Shown: positions 21,038 to 34,404, counted from the first letter of the stretch. The stretch is DNA of 64,000 nucleotides from Bimuria novae-zelandiae CBS 107.79 (GCA_010015655.1 ML976691.1:462434-526433), one strand, 5' to 3'. Made by a program: numbers and translations. Notes: a model not told the origin generated them from the sequence alone.

Positions 21038-21260
21038 TGTCCGATTATATGGCCTCTATCTATTGTGGATATGAGGCTAGAGCACTCTCTCTTTTATACT
21101 ATTCTAATAGGGCTAGCGCTGCAGCGGCACTTATTTGGAGCCTCGCACACATCTGTATTCCAGACACAGACAGAACACGAACATCATTAATAAATCATTA
21201 CAACCATTAATTCTTATTATTGCATTATCTTAAAGTGACAGAATACTATTAAATCTGACA
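21038..21260 (+). repeat. 5' LTR of Copia-1 (223 bp)
   Basis: TG...CA ends. Differs from the 3' LTR mainly by C-to-T and G-to-A changes (for example CATCATCAATAAATC became CATCATTAATAAATC). The following bases AATTAAGAGTCTTACTACC are the presumed primer-binding region, conserved in Copia-2. Confidence 0.93.
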
Positions 21261-21302
21261 ATTAAGAGTCTTACTACCTTAACTAAACCTTAAGAAAGAA
21301 TA

Positions 21303-24300
21303 ATGTCGCTATCAACACTCCGCGACTTAACAATTATGTTAACTAATTATACTAACTACACACTATGGCTGCTGCAGCTAAAAGCGCAATGCGAACTAAT
21401 AGATATATAGCCTATTATTAACCTAGATAGAGCTAAACTCCCACGCAAAAGGCCAACACCACCGTCGCCGCCAGAAATAGCGAGTTACTAACCGATTATC
21501 CGCGTAAACAACAACAATTAACAGAACCCTCTAACACGCCTATTAGAGCTATTAAACTTAGAACTTAAGGCATATAAAAAGGACATTAAGTTCTATAAGA
21601 TATAGCTTAAAGACTATAAGATAAAGGACAAGGAATACCGCGAGGAGAGATTAAGTCTTAAGAAAGTGGTTATCCATATTTAATCCACTATGTTGCCACA
21701 CCTGCAACGCAACTACTGCAAGCCTAGAAAGCAAATCTAATAATAGATTACGTCTTTAACACAGACCGTAGGCGTTAATAAAGAAGACGAGCGGGATAGA
21801 GCAAGAGCACAATACCTACAGGCCTTTAAGCTAATAAGATAACCCTTAAACTAGGATACCTAGCTAACTAAGTATAATTAGGTAGCTATAAAAGCAGAGA
21901 CGAACAATGTTGCTAAAGTATAATTAATCTATAATACTATAAAGGACTTCCTAACTGCAATTATAAAGGCTGCTCCCACTTAGGGTGTGTCCTTTCAAGA
22001 AACTGGACGCCGAGACGCAGATATGACAAGGAAGGAGATAGTGAAACGCTTCCAAGAACATATGGCAATACTCCACCCGATTAAGGGCAAACAGCATAGG
22101 GGCGCCTTTGCTACTAGTGAGCTATCTCTCGCTGCTGGTGGTGCATCCACCCTAGGCACTAACAGGGACGCCTCTCACGCTGCCAAAGACGCGCCATCTT
22201 CCACAAATAACTAACGTAGACAGGGGAGACTTCGACAAAAACGATCCTTTAGTTAAAGCACCATATCTAAGCAGTCTTTAATAGAGGATACAATAGTAGT
22301 TAAAGGCAAAAAATGCCCTGCTTATAAACAAAGGCATAGTCTAAAAGACTGCTTCTACGCATATCCAGATTATGCACTAGAGTAGTTTAGGCCACGACCT
22401 GGCTTTGCAGATATAGTACAATACAGAATCTAAAATAATTCACATCTATAAGATGAGATAAGGAAGGTGAAAAGACTAAAGTCTTAAACACCTAGAATTA
22501 AATTATTACATACTCCCACTCCAACTCGAATCACTAAGGCTAATAATAAGTAACTAGACAGACGCAAGATTACTAAAATCCTAGCAAGCTTCTAAGCCAC
22601 ATCCTTCTATAATAAATTAAACACGTACCTATTGCGATGCTTAGCCATACTTAATTTAGGCACAACCTGCTATATCTTTAACAACATTAATCGCTTTGTC
22701 TTATACCGGCCACCGGCGTTAAGAGACTTTATATAGGCAGGGAATATACAAATATGGATCCAAGAATACAGGACTGTCTATCTTAACGTACAAAGTGTAA
22801 GTAGTAATTAAATAATATAGCTAGATAATGTTGCCTATTGCCCTAATTTGCTCTACAACCTTATATCGTTTCGATTACTTTAGAGGCAAGGCCTTTAGTG
22901 GGACATAAAGGTAGACCTAATAACTCTAAAAAGAAGAGATAATACTATATTAGCAAAACTTTAAGAGTTGCACGGACAGTGGGTGCTAGAATATAAAATA
23001 AGGCTAGTAGGTAGTATTCCTACTAATGCTGCGCACGCTACTCACAAAACTAACACACATACTAAACAAAGACTACAGAAGGTAGATACGTGGACCTAGC
23101 ACTAATAATTAGGCTATTTAGGCCCTTAGGCCCTCGAACACCTTGTGTAGTAATCTAAGGGAGTAAGGATTAAAGACCTCCCTACGATTAAATGTGACGC
23201 CTGCGGCAAAGCAAAACTAAAACGGTAAATACGCTGGCAAGCTAGGGAGCGAACTAAAGGCCCTGGCGAGCGAGTCGTAATAGACTTTCACGACTACGAA
23301 GCAGAATGCTTAACAAGAGAGAAAAGCTAAATACTAATTACTAACTAATTCTCTAGCTTTACATAGGACTACTACTTTAAGAATAACTGCCTAGCACGCT
23401 TAATTATTAAATTACTTAGCACTTTTATACGGTTCATAGAAGTACAATACAACGTTACAGTAAAAGTAATTAAATCTAATAATAAGATCTTTTTTATTAA
23501 GGCTAATATTAAGAAGTGGTGCGCGGCGCAAGGTATTAAGATTAAGCCTTTAGCACTAAATACTTAAGTATAAAATAGAGGAGTAGAACGCTTAAGGGGT
23601 GTAATTAAGGAGAAAGCGCGCGTAATATAACTTAACTTTAATCTACTATAGTAGATATAGCCTAAGATTACGCGAGCCGCAGTCTACCTGTATAATTAAA
23701 TGCTAAACTACACTAACTAATAGCGATCTCTATATAAAGTGTTCTTTATAATAGTAGCATTTCAGAACGGCATTGTTACCCAACTAAAGAAGCCTAATTA
23801 AGCTCACCTAAAAGCATATAGCTGCAAAGCGTTTGCAATAACTAATAACACAAAACGCGGCAAAAGTAGGCTTTAGAGGCTTAACCCTAAAGCATGGATT
23901 AGCTACCTTATTAGCTACAGATTAACTAATATCTAGAGAATATAGATTCCCTCTCTAGCAAAGACGATCAGTACTCGCGATGTAATATTTAATAAGGATA
24001 CTATGTTCTTAGGCAAAACTAAAGACCTAATAGATAATCTTATATACAGTATATTAGAAGAAATAGCAGCCTAGGTGCGATTAGTAGAGTTACCTCCCTT
24101 ACCTTAATAAGAGCATGCCACTAAGTCCTTCTTTAAGGATAAGACAATTAGTAAAGCGCTAGAGGAAGAGGCTCCTAAGTGCAGGCAAGGCAAGAGAGCT
24201 AGGTATAAATATCTAACGCCTCTATTAACGCCGCTACTAGTGACACTCCTTGCACAACTAATGGCAGGAGACGATTAAGCTATACTACTATAAATAGTGT

Positions 24301-26090
24301 AAACAGGATAGTTGCAAACAAGCCTATAGGCCGCAGCCTTTATGGCAGGCACTAAAGCTAGTAGCAACAGTAAATACAAAGGCAAGATTCTTAATAAGGC
24401 GTAGCTTTAATAAATAATTATATTAGGCAAGAAGCCACATTAAAGCGTGCTTCTAGAGCCACCTACATGCTAAAGCAAGCTCGAAGATTACCCTCTTTAT
24501 AATATGTGAAAGGAAGCAGAACGTTCCCATCTACAGAGCCACAAGAAAATAAAGTCTTGGAGCGAGGTCGCAGCAGCTCTAGTAAAGGTAGCAGGCCATT
24601 AAATCCTTAACTACATGTAGGTATACACCTATAAGTTTAACAAACACTATTAACTATAAAAGTGCAAGACAAGGCTAGTAGTGTAAGGCAATTAATAGCG
24701 GCACCTAACCTCGCAAGAAACCTACGCTGTAATACTTATAAGACGATCCTTTTGCATGCTTATAGTAATTATAGCTTAGTTTAACCTAGAGCTTATCTAA
24801 CATAACGTTACGAACGCGTTTGTTCACGCAAAGCTAAACAGAGAAATCTATATAAGAATGCCCCGCGGATACTCGCGAGCAGGCATAGTCCTCAAACTAC
24901 ACAAAGCACTATATAGACTGCGCATATCTCCACTACTCTAGCAAAGAGAGTTCACATTAACGCTCCGTAATATTAGCTTTAAAACAGTGCCCCACGAGCC
25001 ATGCTGCCTTATTAAGAACGGCATTATTATCTTCTTCTATATAGATAATCTTATCATCGCCTATTAGAAGAATCACGAGCCTGCAGCAAAAGTAGCTATT
25101 AAAGAGATAAGAACTAAATTTACCCTTACTAGCGGGAAAGACCTGCAATAGTTTCTAGGAATTAAAATTATTAGGGACCGCTTAAATAGAAAGATCTAGC
25201 TTTTATAAGCATTATATATCGACAAAATATCGCGCCTTATTAATTACCATGAGATTCGCTATAATACCTTAATAGGTTTAATCAAATTACTCCCAAAAAT
25301 AGGACTAGCTAGTAAGGGTAAGGTTAATTAATACTAGCATAAAGTCGGATTAATTCTCTATGCTGTAGTTATAACTTAACTAAATATTACCTTTATAAGC
25401 TCTAGATTATCACGATTCTTATCTAACCTAAGTAAAGAGCATTAAATAGCTGCTAACTAAGTTCTCCTCTATCTTGCTAATACCAAATTACTAGGTCTTT
25501 AGCTTAGGGGTGTAGATACTTTAGAAGTAGCAAGCGACGCATCCTTTACAGATAATACACTTAATCGCAAGAGTTTACAAGGATATATTATTAAGCTATT
25601 TAGCAGCCTAATTGCCTGGAAAGTAAGTAAGCAAGATACAGTTACTATATTAATAATAGAGGCTAAACTTCTAGCGCTTTTATAAGTGGCTAAAAAGGCC
25701 ATCTTTACTTTACGATTACTCTAGGAGCTCTAGATCGCTATAAGCAATCACCTAATTACAATTAACTACGATAATTAATAAACTATTTGCCTAGTTACTA
25801 AAGAGATCGCAAAGCTGCAGACTAAGCTCCGCTATATAGATATCTATAATCACTAGCTAAGACAAGAAGTCACACTTAGGAAAATTAAGGTAGACTATTA
25901 ACGCTTAGAGGACATAGTTATAGATAGACTTATAAAGGCCCTGCTAGTGAACAAATAGAGCAAGTTTCTAAATAAGCTAGGACTTAAAGATATATTAGAC
26001 AAGATTACTAATTAAGAGGTTACCCTGCAGGATCTATAGCAAAGGATAGAGGCCTTTAAGTTAGAATAATAGACAGATAAATAATGCGAA
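21303..26090 (+). pseudogene. Copia-1 gag-pol, RIP-degraded
   Basis: Begins at ATG 21303 (MSLSTLRDLTIMLTNYTNYT). The gag part is best kept at 21987-22213 (SFQETGRRDADMTRKEIVKR). A zinc knuckle with KCPAYKQRHSLKDC lies near 22310-22350, one Cys mutated to Tyr. GAG-pre-integrase and integrase follow, with KCDACGKAKLKR near 23190 and VVIDFHDYEAE near 23275. Reverse transcriptase (RVT_2) has LHKALYRLRISPLL near 24900 and YIDNLIIAY near 25040, where the second catalytic Asp is Asn. RNase H carries EVASDASFTDN near 25530. Dozens of TAA/TAG codons; no function left. The product would have been a cytoplasmic virus-like-particle polyprotein. Confidence 0.85.
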
Positions 26091-26126
26091 GGTCCAGCTT
26101 AAGGATAAGCCCAAGCTGAGGGGGTG

Positions 26127-26350
26127 TGTCCGATTATATGGCCTCTATCTATTGTGGATATGAGGCTGGAGCACTCTCTCTTTTGTACTATTCTAAATAG
26201 GGCTAGCGCTGCAGCGGCACTTATTTGGAGCCTCGCACACATCTGCATTCCAGACACAGACAGAACACGAACATCATCAATAAATCATCACAACCATTAA
26301 TTCTCATCATTGCATTATCTCAAAGTGACAGAACACTATCAAATCTGACA
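26127..26350 (+). repeat. 3' LTR of Copia-1 (224 bp)
   Basis: Less mutated than the 5' LTR; it shares CTATCTATTGTGGATATGAG and TAGCGCTGCAGCGGCACTTA with the other four Copia LTR copies in the window. Confidence 0.93.
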
Positions 26351-26708
26351 TACCTAAAGATTTGAGATAATAAAAATAGCTATAATAGTTATTATAATAA
26401 GGGTCCTAATAGGAAGCGTAGCTTCTAGACTAACTATAAATACTATAATAGTGTTAGCTAATTAGACTAATAAGATATAATAGCTTAAGAAGTAGCTAGC
26501 TAAGCTAATAGCTTACGTTCTAGCTACTATAATTATAGAAAGGATATCCTTTAAGGTTTCTAAAATTTATAAAAGTAAATAAAAAGAACTTAAGGCGTTC
26601 CTTATAAATATAGAACTATGCTACTAATATAACAAGAACGTCTTTAGAATTAAGTAGTTTAAAATCTTAGTAGTAGGCATATATATAAAGGGTAAAATAG
26701 CTAAATAG

Positions 26709-27100
26709 TGTTAAATCCCGATAGGGTAGCCGGTCCTAAAGGGCTTTTGGTTAGTTCTCGGGCAAGAGTATTAGTAATATAGGTAAGGGGTGTACTAATA
26801 GCTTTCGCATATTAATAGGGCGTTAGTATTAAAGGTATGTATAGCATAATTAAATTAACAAGAGCCTGAGTTAAATCTAAACAATAGATTAGTAAACAGG
26901 TTAAACACGATAGTAGAAGACTACTATCGCGTTCCTATATACATGTCCTAGACTACTCGCTGGCGAGCGCTCTCTACAGAGTAGTCACATAACTTAGCAC
27001 CATGCGGCGTAGTCGCGAAATAACTAGTTATTTATAGCAAATAATATAAGGGGTTAAGTATAAAACTAGCATAGCCTTCTTAGGATCTTAAATTCTAATA
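26709..27100 (-). repeat. 3' LTR of Gypsy-2 (left side)
   Basis: Aligns to 41593-42211 minus the solo LTR. Shared blocks include AATAGGGCGTTAGTATTAAA, GCGAGCGCTCTCTACAGAG and the GGCGTAGTCGC stretch near the inner end. Boundaries are set from that alignment and carry an error of a few bases. Confidence 0.75.
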
Positions 27101-27207
27101 TTATCTCCTCTCTTCTAAAATTTATCCTTAAATTACGTATTAAGTTTTATCTTTTCTTATATAAGCGTGACCCTACTTTTATATTTATAAGTATAACGTT
27201 AGTTGCT

Positions 27208-27687
27208 ATGCCTACTAAGTCCACCACCCGTAAACTTTATTTATATAATAAATTTTTTTAAGCTAATTTTATTACTAAGTACCCTTATTTTAAGTATAAA
27301 TTTAAAGGTTAAAAGTATTATATTATACCTAAATTAAATTTAAAGTATACTAAGTATATTTGCCTCAGCTATTTATGCGTTAATATATCTTAGGCATTAT
27401 TAGATAAGACACGAGAAGAGTATAGGAAAAAAGTTAAAAAAGATAAGAAGTAATTAGCTATAGTTATTTCTTATTTATTAAAAGATAAAAAATTACTAGC
27501 GTAGGCTAAAGAGCGTGCGCGCAAAAAGACATTATATTTTATGTCTAATTTAGCTACTAAGGGAGAGGTAGTAAATGCTAAAGTAGTTAATTATCCTGCC
27601 ACGGATGCTTTAGTTAGATATTCGCCTGCTATGTAGGCGACATTAGGTTTATTAGATAAGATATCTTTATTACCTTAACCTTTATGT
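27208..27687 (+). pseudogene. Possible antisense accessory gene of Gypsy-2, RIP-degraded
   Basis: Lies between the 3' LTR and the 3' end of pol, on the strand opposite to gag-pol. ATG 27208 opens a frame (MPTKSTTRKLYLYNKFF) that can be followed for about 155 codons with stops only at likely Gln, Trp or Arg positions. It has a Tyr/Lys-rich N-terminus, a short Cys-containing stretch (KYICLSYLCVNIS, near 27355-27400), then a charged, probably coiled-coil region (KTREEYRKKVKKDKK and KERARKKTLYFMSNLATKG), and ends near PAMXATLGLLDKISLLP. Coding bias on this strand persists where the opposite strand shows no pol homology. Function unknown; position and order resemble the antisense gene of Gypsy-4. 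Confidence 0.45.
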
Positions 27688-27757
27688 TAGGTATATAGGC
27701 TTTATATAAGTTTATTAATTTTTTTAATAGTTCTTTAGGTTTTTCCTAGTTCCTTAG

Positions 27758-28026
27758 TGTGACGGCCTGGCATGCCGGCAGGACACATGACCTCGCGTGA
27801 GAGGCGCGACTGCCTCACGCCTAGGTGCAGCTGCCTCACGCCTGGGCGCAGCTGCCCACGCACCCAGTGTAGCTATCTCGGATAGATAGATATTCCGTGC
27901 CAAGCGGCAGCGCATAAAAGCGCCGCAGGCCTGTGTACCTATAGTCTCCTCATCTTAGTGTAGCTAAAATAGAGCTAACCTACCTTATCTACTCTCTTAA
28001 TGCAGGAGCTTATACCCGTCCTTATA
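27758..28026 (+). repeat. 5' LTR of Gypsy-1 (269 bp)
   Basis: Starts TGTGACGGCCTGGCATGCCG; the end is mutated to CCTTATA where the 3' LTR has CCTCACA. Contains three diverged 21-bp units around CTGCCTCACGCC (about 27806-27868). Confidence 0.93.
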
Positions 28027-28079
28027 TTATACTAAGATCTTTTTACTTAGCTAGAGATAGTAATAAAATATTAAGTTAA

Positions 28080-31000
28080 ACTACTTAATCTGCCTACGCG
28101 CACAACTCGATAATAACCACCTTAAAGAATTTACTATATAACTACGCTAAGCTATTAGTTTATTATAAAGTATAATTACCCGCAATAAGAGGTCTTAATA
28201 CTACTAAGTAACGTACCGCTTAAAGGGAGTTAAAAGACGTAGTTTAAAAATAGCACGCCGCAGCTAGCTAGGAGAGCTAATTAGCCTGCTACCCTTTACT
28301 TAACGAACGTGCTATACAGGCAACCTACTACTTACGTAAAGAGGGCTATAAGAGCCCTAGCCTTTATAAGAGAGGAACCTATCCCTACTAACTATTTTAA
28401 GCACTACTTGCTTGCCTTCTCCTTACTAGAGAACTAATAACTAGCTACTCTACCCGCAGTATTAATAAAATAGTACTAAAACACCTATTTATAGCGTTAG
28501 TCCTAGAAAAGGAGATGCTAGGCAGCGCGTACAACCTATCTAAGCCCTTTATTTACTAAGAACACGAAATCTAGAGCTACGGCTCTATTACTAAGGAAAA
28601 CCACGATTAAGACACTTCCCTAAAACTTGCTTATATCTAGCAAGGTATTAATAAGGACCTCTTGCAACCTCCCTAGCTACCTACGTTTACTAGTAATAAC
28701 CTAATTACTATAACGCTAGAGGCCGTAATTAAGCATTTTAGGCAGGAACTAGCAAAGATTACTATAGAGCTAGTTAGCTAGCTACTTCTTTATAGTGTGG
28801 AGCGATAACAACTATATATATACCGCCAGATCGCTACTAATGCCTTAGCTAAAGGCGAAGGGCTGTATAGAGCCCTTATTTAAGCGTAGCAAAAGATAGA
28901 CAGGTTAGAAGCCTAACTTGCTAAACAGGCTATAGCAGGCTCTACCCCTAATATACTAGTAACTTAATCTTATATAACTAAATTCTAAATCCTCCCTTAG
29001 ACCTTAAGCTAGAGCGTCCCCTCCGCTAATAACCTGCTAAGCTTTAAGTCTAGTAAGCCTAATAACTTATGTTTTTCGCGCTTATTACTGTTTAAGCCTA
29101 TTACTTATCTATATACACGCTTTTTAAGCGCAAGCTAGCGCTTAGTTAAGTTCCTAGACCCTCTGCTACTCTTAGACGGCAAGACAACTACGACCTTTAA
29201 GCACTAGAGGGCCTATATAGAGAATAAACTTTGGTCTAATCGCGATTAGTTTGTGGAAGAGACTTTAGAGGATACCTAAGAGCGTATTGCAGTATATATA
29301 ACTACACGCATAGAGGATCCCGCCCGTAACTAACTTATAACTTTAATTAGAGCTCTACGAGACGGTGGCGAACGCATTAATAGCGAATTTATAATAGATA
29401 TAATAGAGCAAGCTTTTGGCGGCCTATATAAGGAGAAAAAGACCTATTAGGCATTTATCTAACTACGCCTCCACTCTATAGCTAAGTTTACTAGCTTTTA
29501 AGTAGACTTTTTCTGCCTTACGACGCAGCGCAAGCTACCTACTAACTAATAAGTTAAAGAGTTTTATAAGAAGCTTATAGATTAACTCTGTATAAATATA
29601 GGCTATAATATTCGTTACCTTAAGGATAATTACTCTAAGTTTATTAACATCGCCCGCGACCTCGCACGAGAGGTAGTAATTATAGACTTTTAGGTTACGG
29701 CGCGCGCCGAATAAGAATCTTAAAAAAAGGCTACTCCTACCTTAGCCACTAGGTCTTATAAGTACGCTTTAATACTAGCGTAGCCCCTTACTCGCACATA
29801 GCTAACGCGCGCCGCTACTATAGCTTTAGGTAGCTAGCTTACCTGCTACTATTATAAAAAGTTAAGATATATTACTTAAGACTGCCTAAATAGCCCTGTT
29901 AATTAGAAAGCGTTAAAGGCCAGCAATTTAGCACCGCAAGCTAATAAAGAGGTATACTATAAAACTAAGAATAGAGGCTTCCTCTCTTCTAATAAGGAAT
30001 TAGGAAAAGTATTACTCTAGGGGAAGTCTCCTTCCTAGAGAATCCTATAGGAGCTACTAGCATACGAGACCTCTTATTTAGCAAAAGTACTTTTACTCTA
30101 TCCTATCGCATCTTAACAAACGGGCTAGTAATTAGATTAAAGACTCTTATTAACACAGGCGCAGGTAGCTACGTCCTAGTCTACCTTAAACACCTCCGTA
30201 TAATTAAGAAGGGACTTAAGGCATCTATTAAAAGCATAGAAGCTATTCCCTTAGCTAGATATAATAGTTAACTAAACAGGCAGGTGAATAAGCACTTTTA
30301 GGCTAACCTAGTGCTAGATAGCTATCGCCTTACTACTCACTTTATACCCTGCGACACTAGTCACCACGACCTTATAGTTGGCCGCAAGCTTCTTAAGGAA
30401 GCCAACGTCTAGATTAACTATAGGTAGTAGATACTTAAGTAGCTAGATATAATATAGATTAACTATAAACGAGACATTATTATTCTAACGCGGGGCATAG
30501 CTATAGGAATTAATCTTAAGTATTAGGCAGATGCTAACTAACGTGACAAGCTTATAGATATGGCTATTATACGGTATATCTACCGCTTATTGTAGCAATC
30601 CCCTTAGCGTCGTACCTACTAGAAGAACCTAGCGAAGATAGAGGAGCAGCTCTGCTACTAAGCGCTATTATTACAAGAGTAGTAGCTAACTTGCCCTAAA
30701 CCTGTCTCCCGCAAGGACCTCACTAAGGCAGGCCTTAAGATTAATATTATAAAAGCTACGGCATTTATAATTAATACGCGTTAGAAAGAGATAGTTATTA
30801 GCTATATTAGTGTTTATAAAGTAGAGAAGCTAACCTAAGACTGTAAGGAGGAGCTAGGCCAGATAGACCTGCTAGACCTAGACGAAGAACTCCGCTAGCT
30901 TCTTATAAAGAAGTTACTATTCCTAGGCTATATAGGCGCTACCCTAGCTTACTTCTTAAAGAAGGACTCTAACGTACTACCTCTACACTACGATGGCGTT

Positions 31001-34000
31001 AATTACAATATTAAGCTAATCGCGGATAATATACTAATATTAAGCCTACTATATAGCATGTCTCTAGAGTAGTTATAGCTTATTAAGGATTACCTAAATA
31101 ACTACCTCTAACGCGGCGTTATCACTTATAGCAACGCGCCCTACGCCTTACTAGTACTATTTACTAAGAAGCCTAGAGGGGGGTAGTAATTTTGTGTTAA
31201 CTATTGCAAGCTTAACGCTATTATAAAGAAAGATGTCTATCTTATCTTACTTATCTAAGAGACCCTTGCGAGGCTCGCCCGTGCTAAGATATTTACTAAG
31301 CTAGACGTACGGCAGGCCTTTTATTGTATTTAACTAGATAAGGAAGCAGAGGACCTAACCACGTTTCGTATACGCTATAGTAACTATAAGTATTATATAC
31401 TCCTATTTAGTCTTTGCAATAGACCTGCCACCTTTTAGCGATATATTAATAGGGTACTATATAGCCTACTTGACAACTTTTGCACAGCATATCTGGACGA
31501 TATCCTTATCTACTTAGAGGATCTACTACACTATGAGGAGCATGTTGCGCAGGTGCTTAAACGACTCCGCAACGCTGGTTTGTAAGCAGACATTAAGAAA
31601 AGCAAGTTTATAGTAACTAGAATAAAGTTTCTTAGCCTTATTATTAGCACTTAAGGTATTTAGAAGGACCTAGAGAAGATCGCTGCTATGCAGGACTAGC
31701 CTGTGCCTATATTAGTTAAAAGTATATAGTTATTTTTAGGCTTTTATAACTTCTACCAAACCTTCCTTAAGGACTATGGACGCATTATTAGACCGCTTAT
31801 AAAGCTCCTTAAGAAGGGTGCCTAGCATACCTTTAAAAAGCGAGAGCTTACAGCCTTTTAGCAAGTTAAAGACCTTATACTATTAGATAACGTACTTACT
31901 TATTACTCTCCTTATCGCGTTACACGCATAGAAACAAACGCGAGTAATAGTGTTATTACTAGCGTACTCTCTTAGCTATAGGACAACGGACTCTAGCAAC
32001 CTATAGCCTTCTATTCTAAGATAATAAGCGACCCGCAGATAAACTATAATATACACGATAAAGAGATACTAGCTATAATTTATAGCCTTAAAAAATAGAG
32101 ATCTTAGCTTATTAGTCTACAGATAACTAAGCCCTTTAGCGCTATTACTAACTATTAAGTGCTAGAGTACTTCTCTACTAAGCGCAAGCTTACTCCTCGA
32201 TAGATACGCTAGGCTATAATAGTAGCTAATTTTAACCTAAAGCTTACCTACTAACTAGGCACTGCTAACGTAGTGGCTAACGCGCTGTTACGTAAGCAGG
32301 AGGAACTATAGACTTAAAAGGAAAAGGATAAGGTAGCTTATATAAGGGTCTTTTTATAGGCTAAGTAGCTAGACGTTAATATAGTGCAAGAAGCCATAAC
32401 CTAACTCGCTAACTTAGCTACTTAAGGATTACAGGGCTAAGAGCTTAAGATCGCTATAATAAACACCTTTCTAGCCTTTCCCTCTATAGAGGATCTTTAT
32501 GCCCTCGTCGATTAGGTGATTAAAGTAAACTAGAATTATAATAGCCTACAAAAGCTGCGGGAAAAAGCTCTATCTAATAACTAAGGACTATAGAAGCTAA
32601 ATAATTAAAATTTACTCTTGTATAAAGATTAGCTAGTTGTCCTAGCAGTTAACTTCCTACGCACCTACTTAATCTAAGCCGCCTATACTACGTAGCTTAC
32701 TGCTTACCCAGGAAAAAGGAAGATAGCGAAGCTACTTAGAGATTAGTACTATTGGCCAAATCTAGCGAAGGATATAGACACCTATGTTGCCGCCTATAAG
32801 GCTTATTAATAGAGTTATACGCCCCGCAACCGCACCCTAGGACTATTTAAGCTACTACTAATACTAGAGTAAGCATGGCAGGACGTTTTAATAGACTTTA
32901 AGTTATTCCCACCTAATAAGAAAGGGTATAATAACGCCTTTATTATAGTTAACCGCCTAAGCAAGCGCTGCTTCTTACTGCCCTGCTATAAGATAACCAT
33001 GGCGGAACAGGCTGCAGATATGTACTATCGCTATATCTGGCGCGTGTACGGCCCACCTAAGTCTATTGTCTCTAATCGAGGCCCGCAGTTCATCTTAGCA
33101 TTTATAAACGAGCTATGCTAACTTGTAGGCGTTAAGTAAAAGCTCTTAATAGCTTATTATCCTTAGACTAATAGCAACACAGAAATTATAAACTAGTACC
33201 TTAACCAGCGCCTTCGCCTATTTATTAACTACTACTAGGATAACTAGTCTAACCTACTGCCCTACATGGACTAGGCTTAGGCTATACTGCCTCATGAGAC
33301 TACAGGCCTCTCGCCGTACGAGATCGAGTTCGGACATTAGCCTACACACTACTAGGACTGGGAAGAGCGGATAAAGACCTCGCCCACAGCCCGTAAGCAG
33401 ATGTCCTAAGAGGAAGCGCAGAACTACGCAAAGGTTTAATATAACGCTATAAAGTAGGCTATAGAGATAGCTTAGAGAGGGATTATTTATGCCTAGGAGC
33501 AACAAGCACGTTAAGCAAATAAAAAGCAACATAAGCTAGATTTTAAAGTAGGTAATTAAGTCTATATTACGCTAAGAGGCTTTATAACTAACTAGCCTAG
33601 TTAGAAGCTCGACTAGTAGATGTATAGGCCCTACCTAATTATTACTATAAAAGGACACTCCTACTAAGTTAAGCTTCCGCCGTATATACACATGCATAAT
33701 GTCTTCTATGCAGACCACCTATAGAACGCCACTATAGACACACTACTAGGTTAGATAGAGCCAGAAGAGGAGCCAATAAAGGTTGATAGCAACCTAGAAT
33801 AGTAAGTAAAGGAGATCCTTAATAGCCGCATCTACTAAAGACGTCTATAATACAAAGTCTCCTAGACTACCTATAATCCTAACCCTACCTAGTACAACGC
33901 CCGAGGCTTTGTTAGGGCACTATATAAGGTAAAGGAGTATTATAACGCATACCTAGACAAAGCAAGGCTACTATTATAACTAAATATCTAGCTGCGAGCG

Positions 34001-34110
34001 TATAAGGCCGGCACCTATCTAGAGATAATAAAGAAAGATAACAAAGCTACGGTTATACTAGCATAAGGCAAGACACGAAGGAGGTAATACGACAGACTTA
34101 GAGGACTACG
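28080..34110 (+). pseudogene. Gypsy-1 gag-pol with chromodomain, RIP-degraded
   Basis: gag occupies about 28080-29960 and ends with a zinc knuckle (CYYYKKLRYIT, near 29843; one Cys now Tyr). The protease motif is LINTGAGSYVLV (about 30145; Asp now Asn). Reverse transcriptase runs about 30950-31700 with KLDVRQAFYCI and the intact active site YLDDILIYLED (about 31490). RNase H (TNASNSVITSVLS, about 31935) follows. Integrase covers about 32690-33470: RDXYYWPNLAKDI, then VLIDFKLFPPNKKGYNNAFI, VYGPPKSIVSNRGPQF and ETTGLSPYEIEFG. A chromodomain sits at about 33750-33960 (VKEILNSRIY then YNARGF). Such domains steer integration to heterochromatin marked by H3K9 methylation. Very many stops; inactive. 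Confidence 0.88.
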
Positions 34111-34130
34111 CCCACCTTAGAGGGGGGTAA

Positions 34131-34399
34131 TATAATAGCCTAGCATGCTAGCAGGACACATAACCTCGCGTAAGAGGCGCAACTGCCTCACGCCTAGGTG
34201 TAGCTGTCTCACGCCTGGGCGCAACTGCCCACGCACCCAGTGTAGCTATCTCGGATAGATAGATATTCCGTGCCGAGCGGTAGCGCATAAAAGCGCCGCA
34301 GGCCTGTGTACCTACAGTCTCCTTATCTTAGTGTAGCTGAAATAGAGCCAACCTACCTTATCTACTCTCTTGATGCAGGAGCCTGTGCCCGTCCTCACA
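34131..34399 (+). repeat. 3' LTR of Gypsy-1 (269 bp)
   Basis: Here the start is mutated (TATAATAGCC for TGTGACGGCC) and the end CCTCACA is preserved, the reverse of the 5' LTR; the same internal 21-bp units are present (about 34179-34241). Confidence 0.93.
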
Positions 34400-34404
34400 C
34401 TTAG

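Larger units (their letters stand above)
21038..26350 (+). mobile_element. Copia-1 LTR retrotransposon, full length (5313 bp)
   Basis: Two LTRs (21038-21260 and 26127-26350) start TGTCCGATTATATGG and end AAATCTGACA. A perfect 5-bp target duplication, TACCT, flanks it (21033-21037 and 26351-26355). A polypurine tract (GCTGAGGGGG) precedes the 3' LTR. The internal region codes on the + strand with gag, integrase, then reverse transcriptase and RNase H, the Copia order. RIP hit the 5' LTR more than the 3' LTR. Confidence 0.95.
20508..26708 (+). mobile_element. Gypsy-3 fragment: LTR start and gag, split by Copia-1
   Basis: An LTR-like start, TGTTACGATCACGAACTTAA, at 20508 directly ends the transposase homology of copy D. 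After Copia-1 (removed with one copy of TACCT) the + strand resumes with gag-type sequence near 26520-26700 (KELKAFLINIELCY, then NKNVFRIK and LVVGIYIKGKIA), as in Retrotrans_gag proteins. pol and the second LTR are absent; the fragment is cut by the LTR of Gypsy-2 at 26709. LTR length is not determined. Strong RIP. Confidence 0.55.
27758..34399 (+). mobile_element. Gypsy-1 chromovirus, full length (6642 bp), nested in Gypsy-2
   Basis: LTRs of 269 bp each (27758-28026 and 34131-34399) with TG...CA ends in the less mutated states, a perfect target duplication CTTAG (27753-27757 and 34400-34404), and a polypurine tract AGAGGGGGGTAA just before the 3' LTR. Internal order is gag, protease, reverse transcriptase, RNase H, integrase, chromodomain. 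Inserted in the 3' part of Gypsy-2, in opposite orientation. Confidence 0.95.

Noticed and set aside
28080..34110. Possible active Gypsy-1 because YLDD is intact
   Set aside because: Dense stops in every domain; the conserved active site is chance survival.
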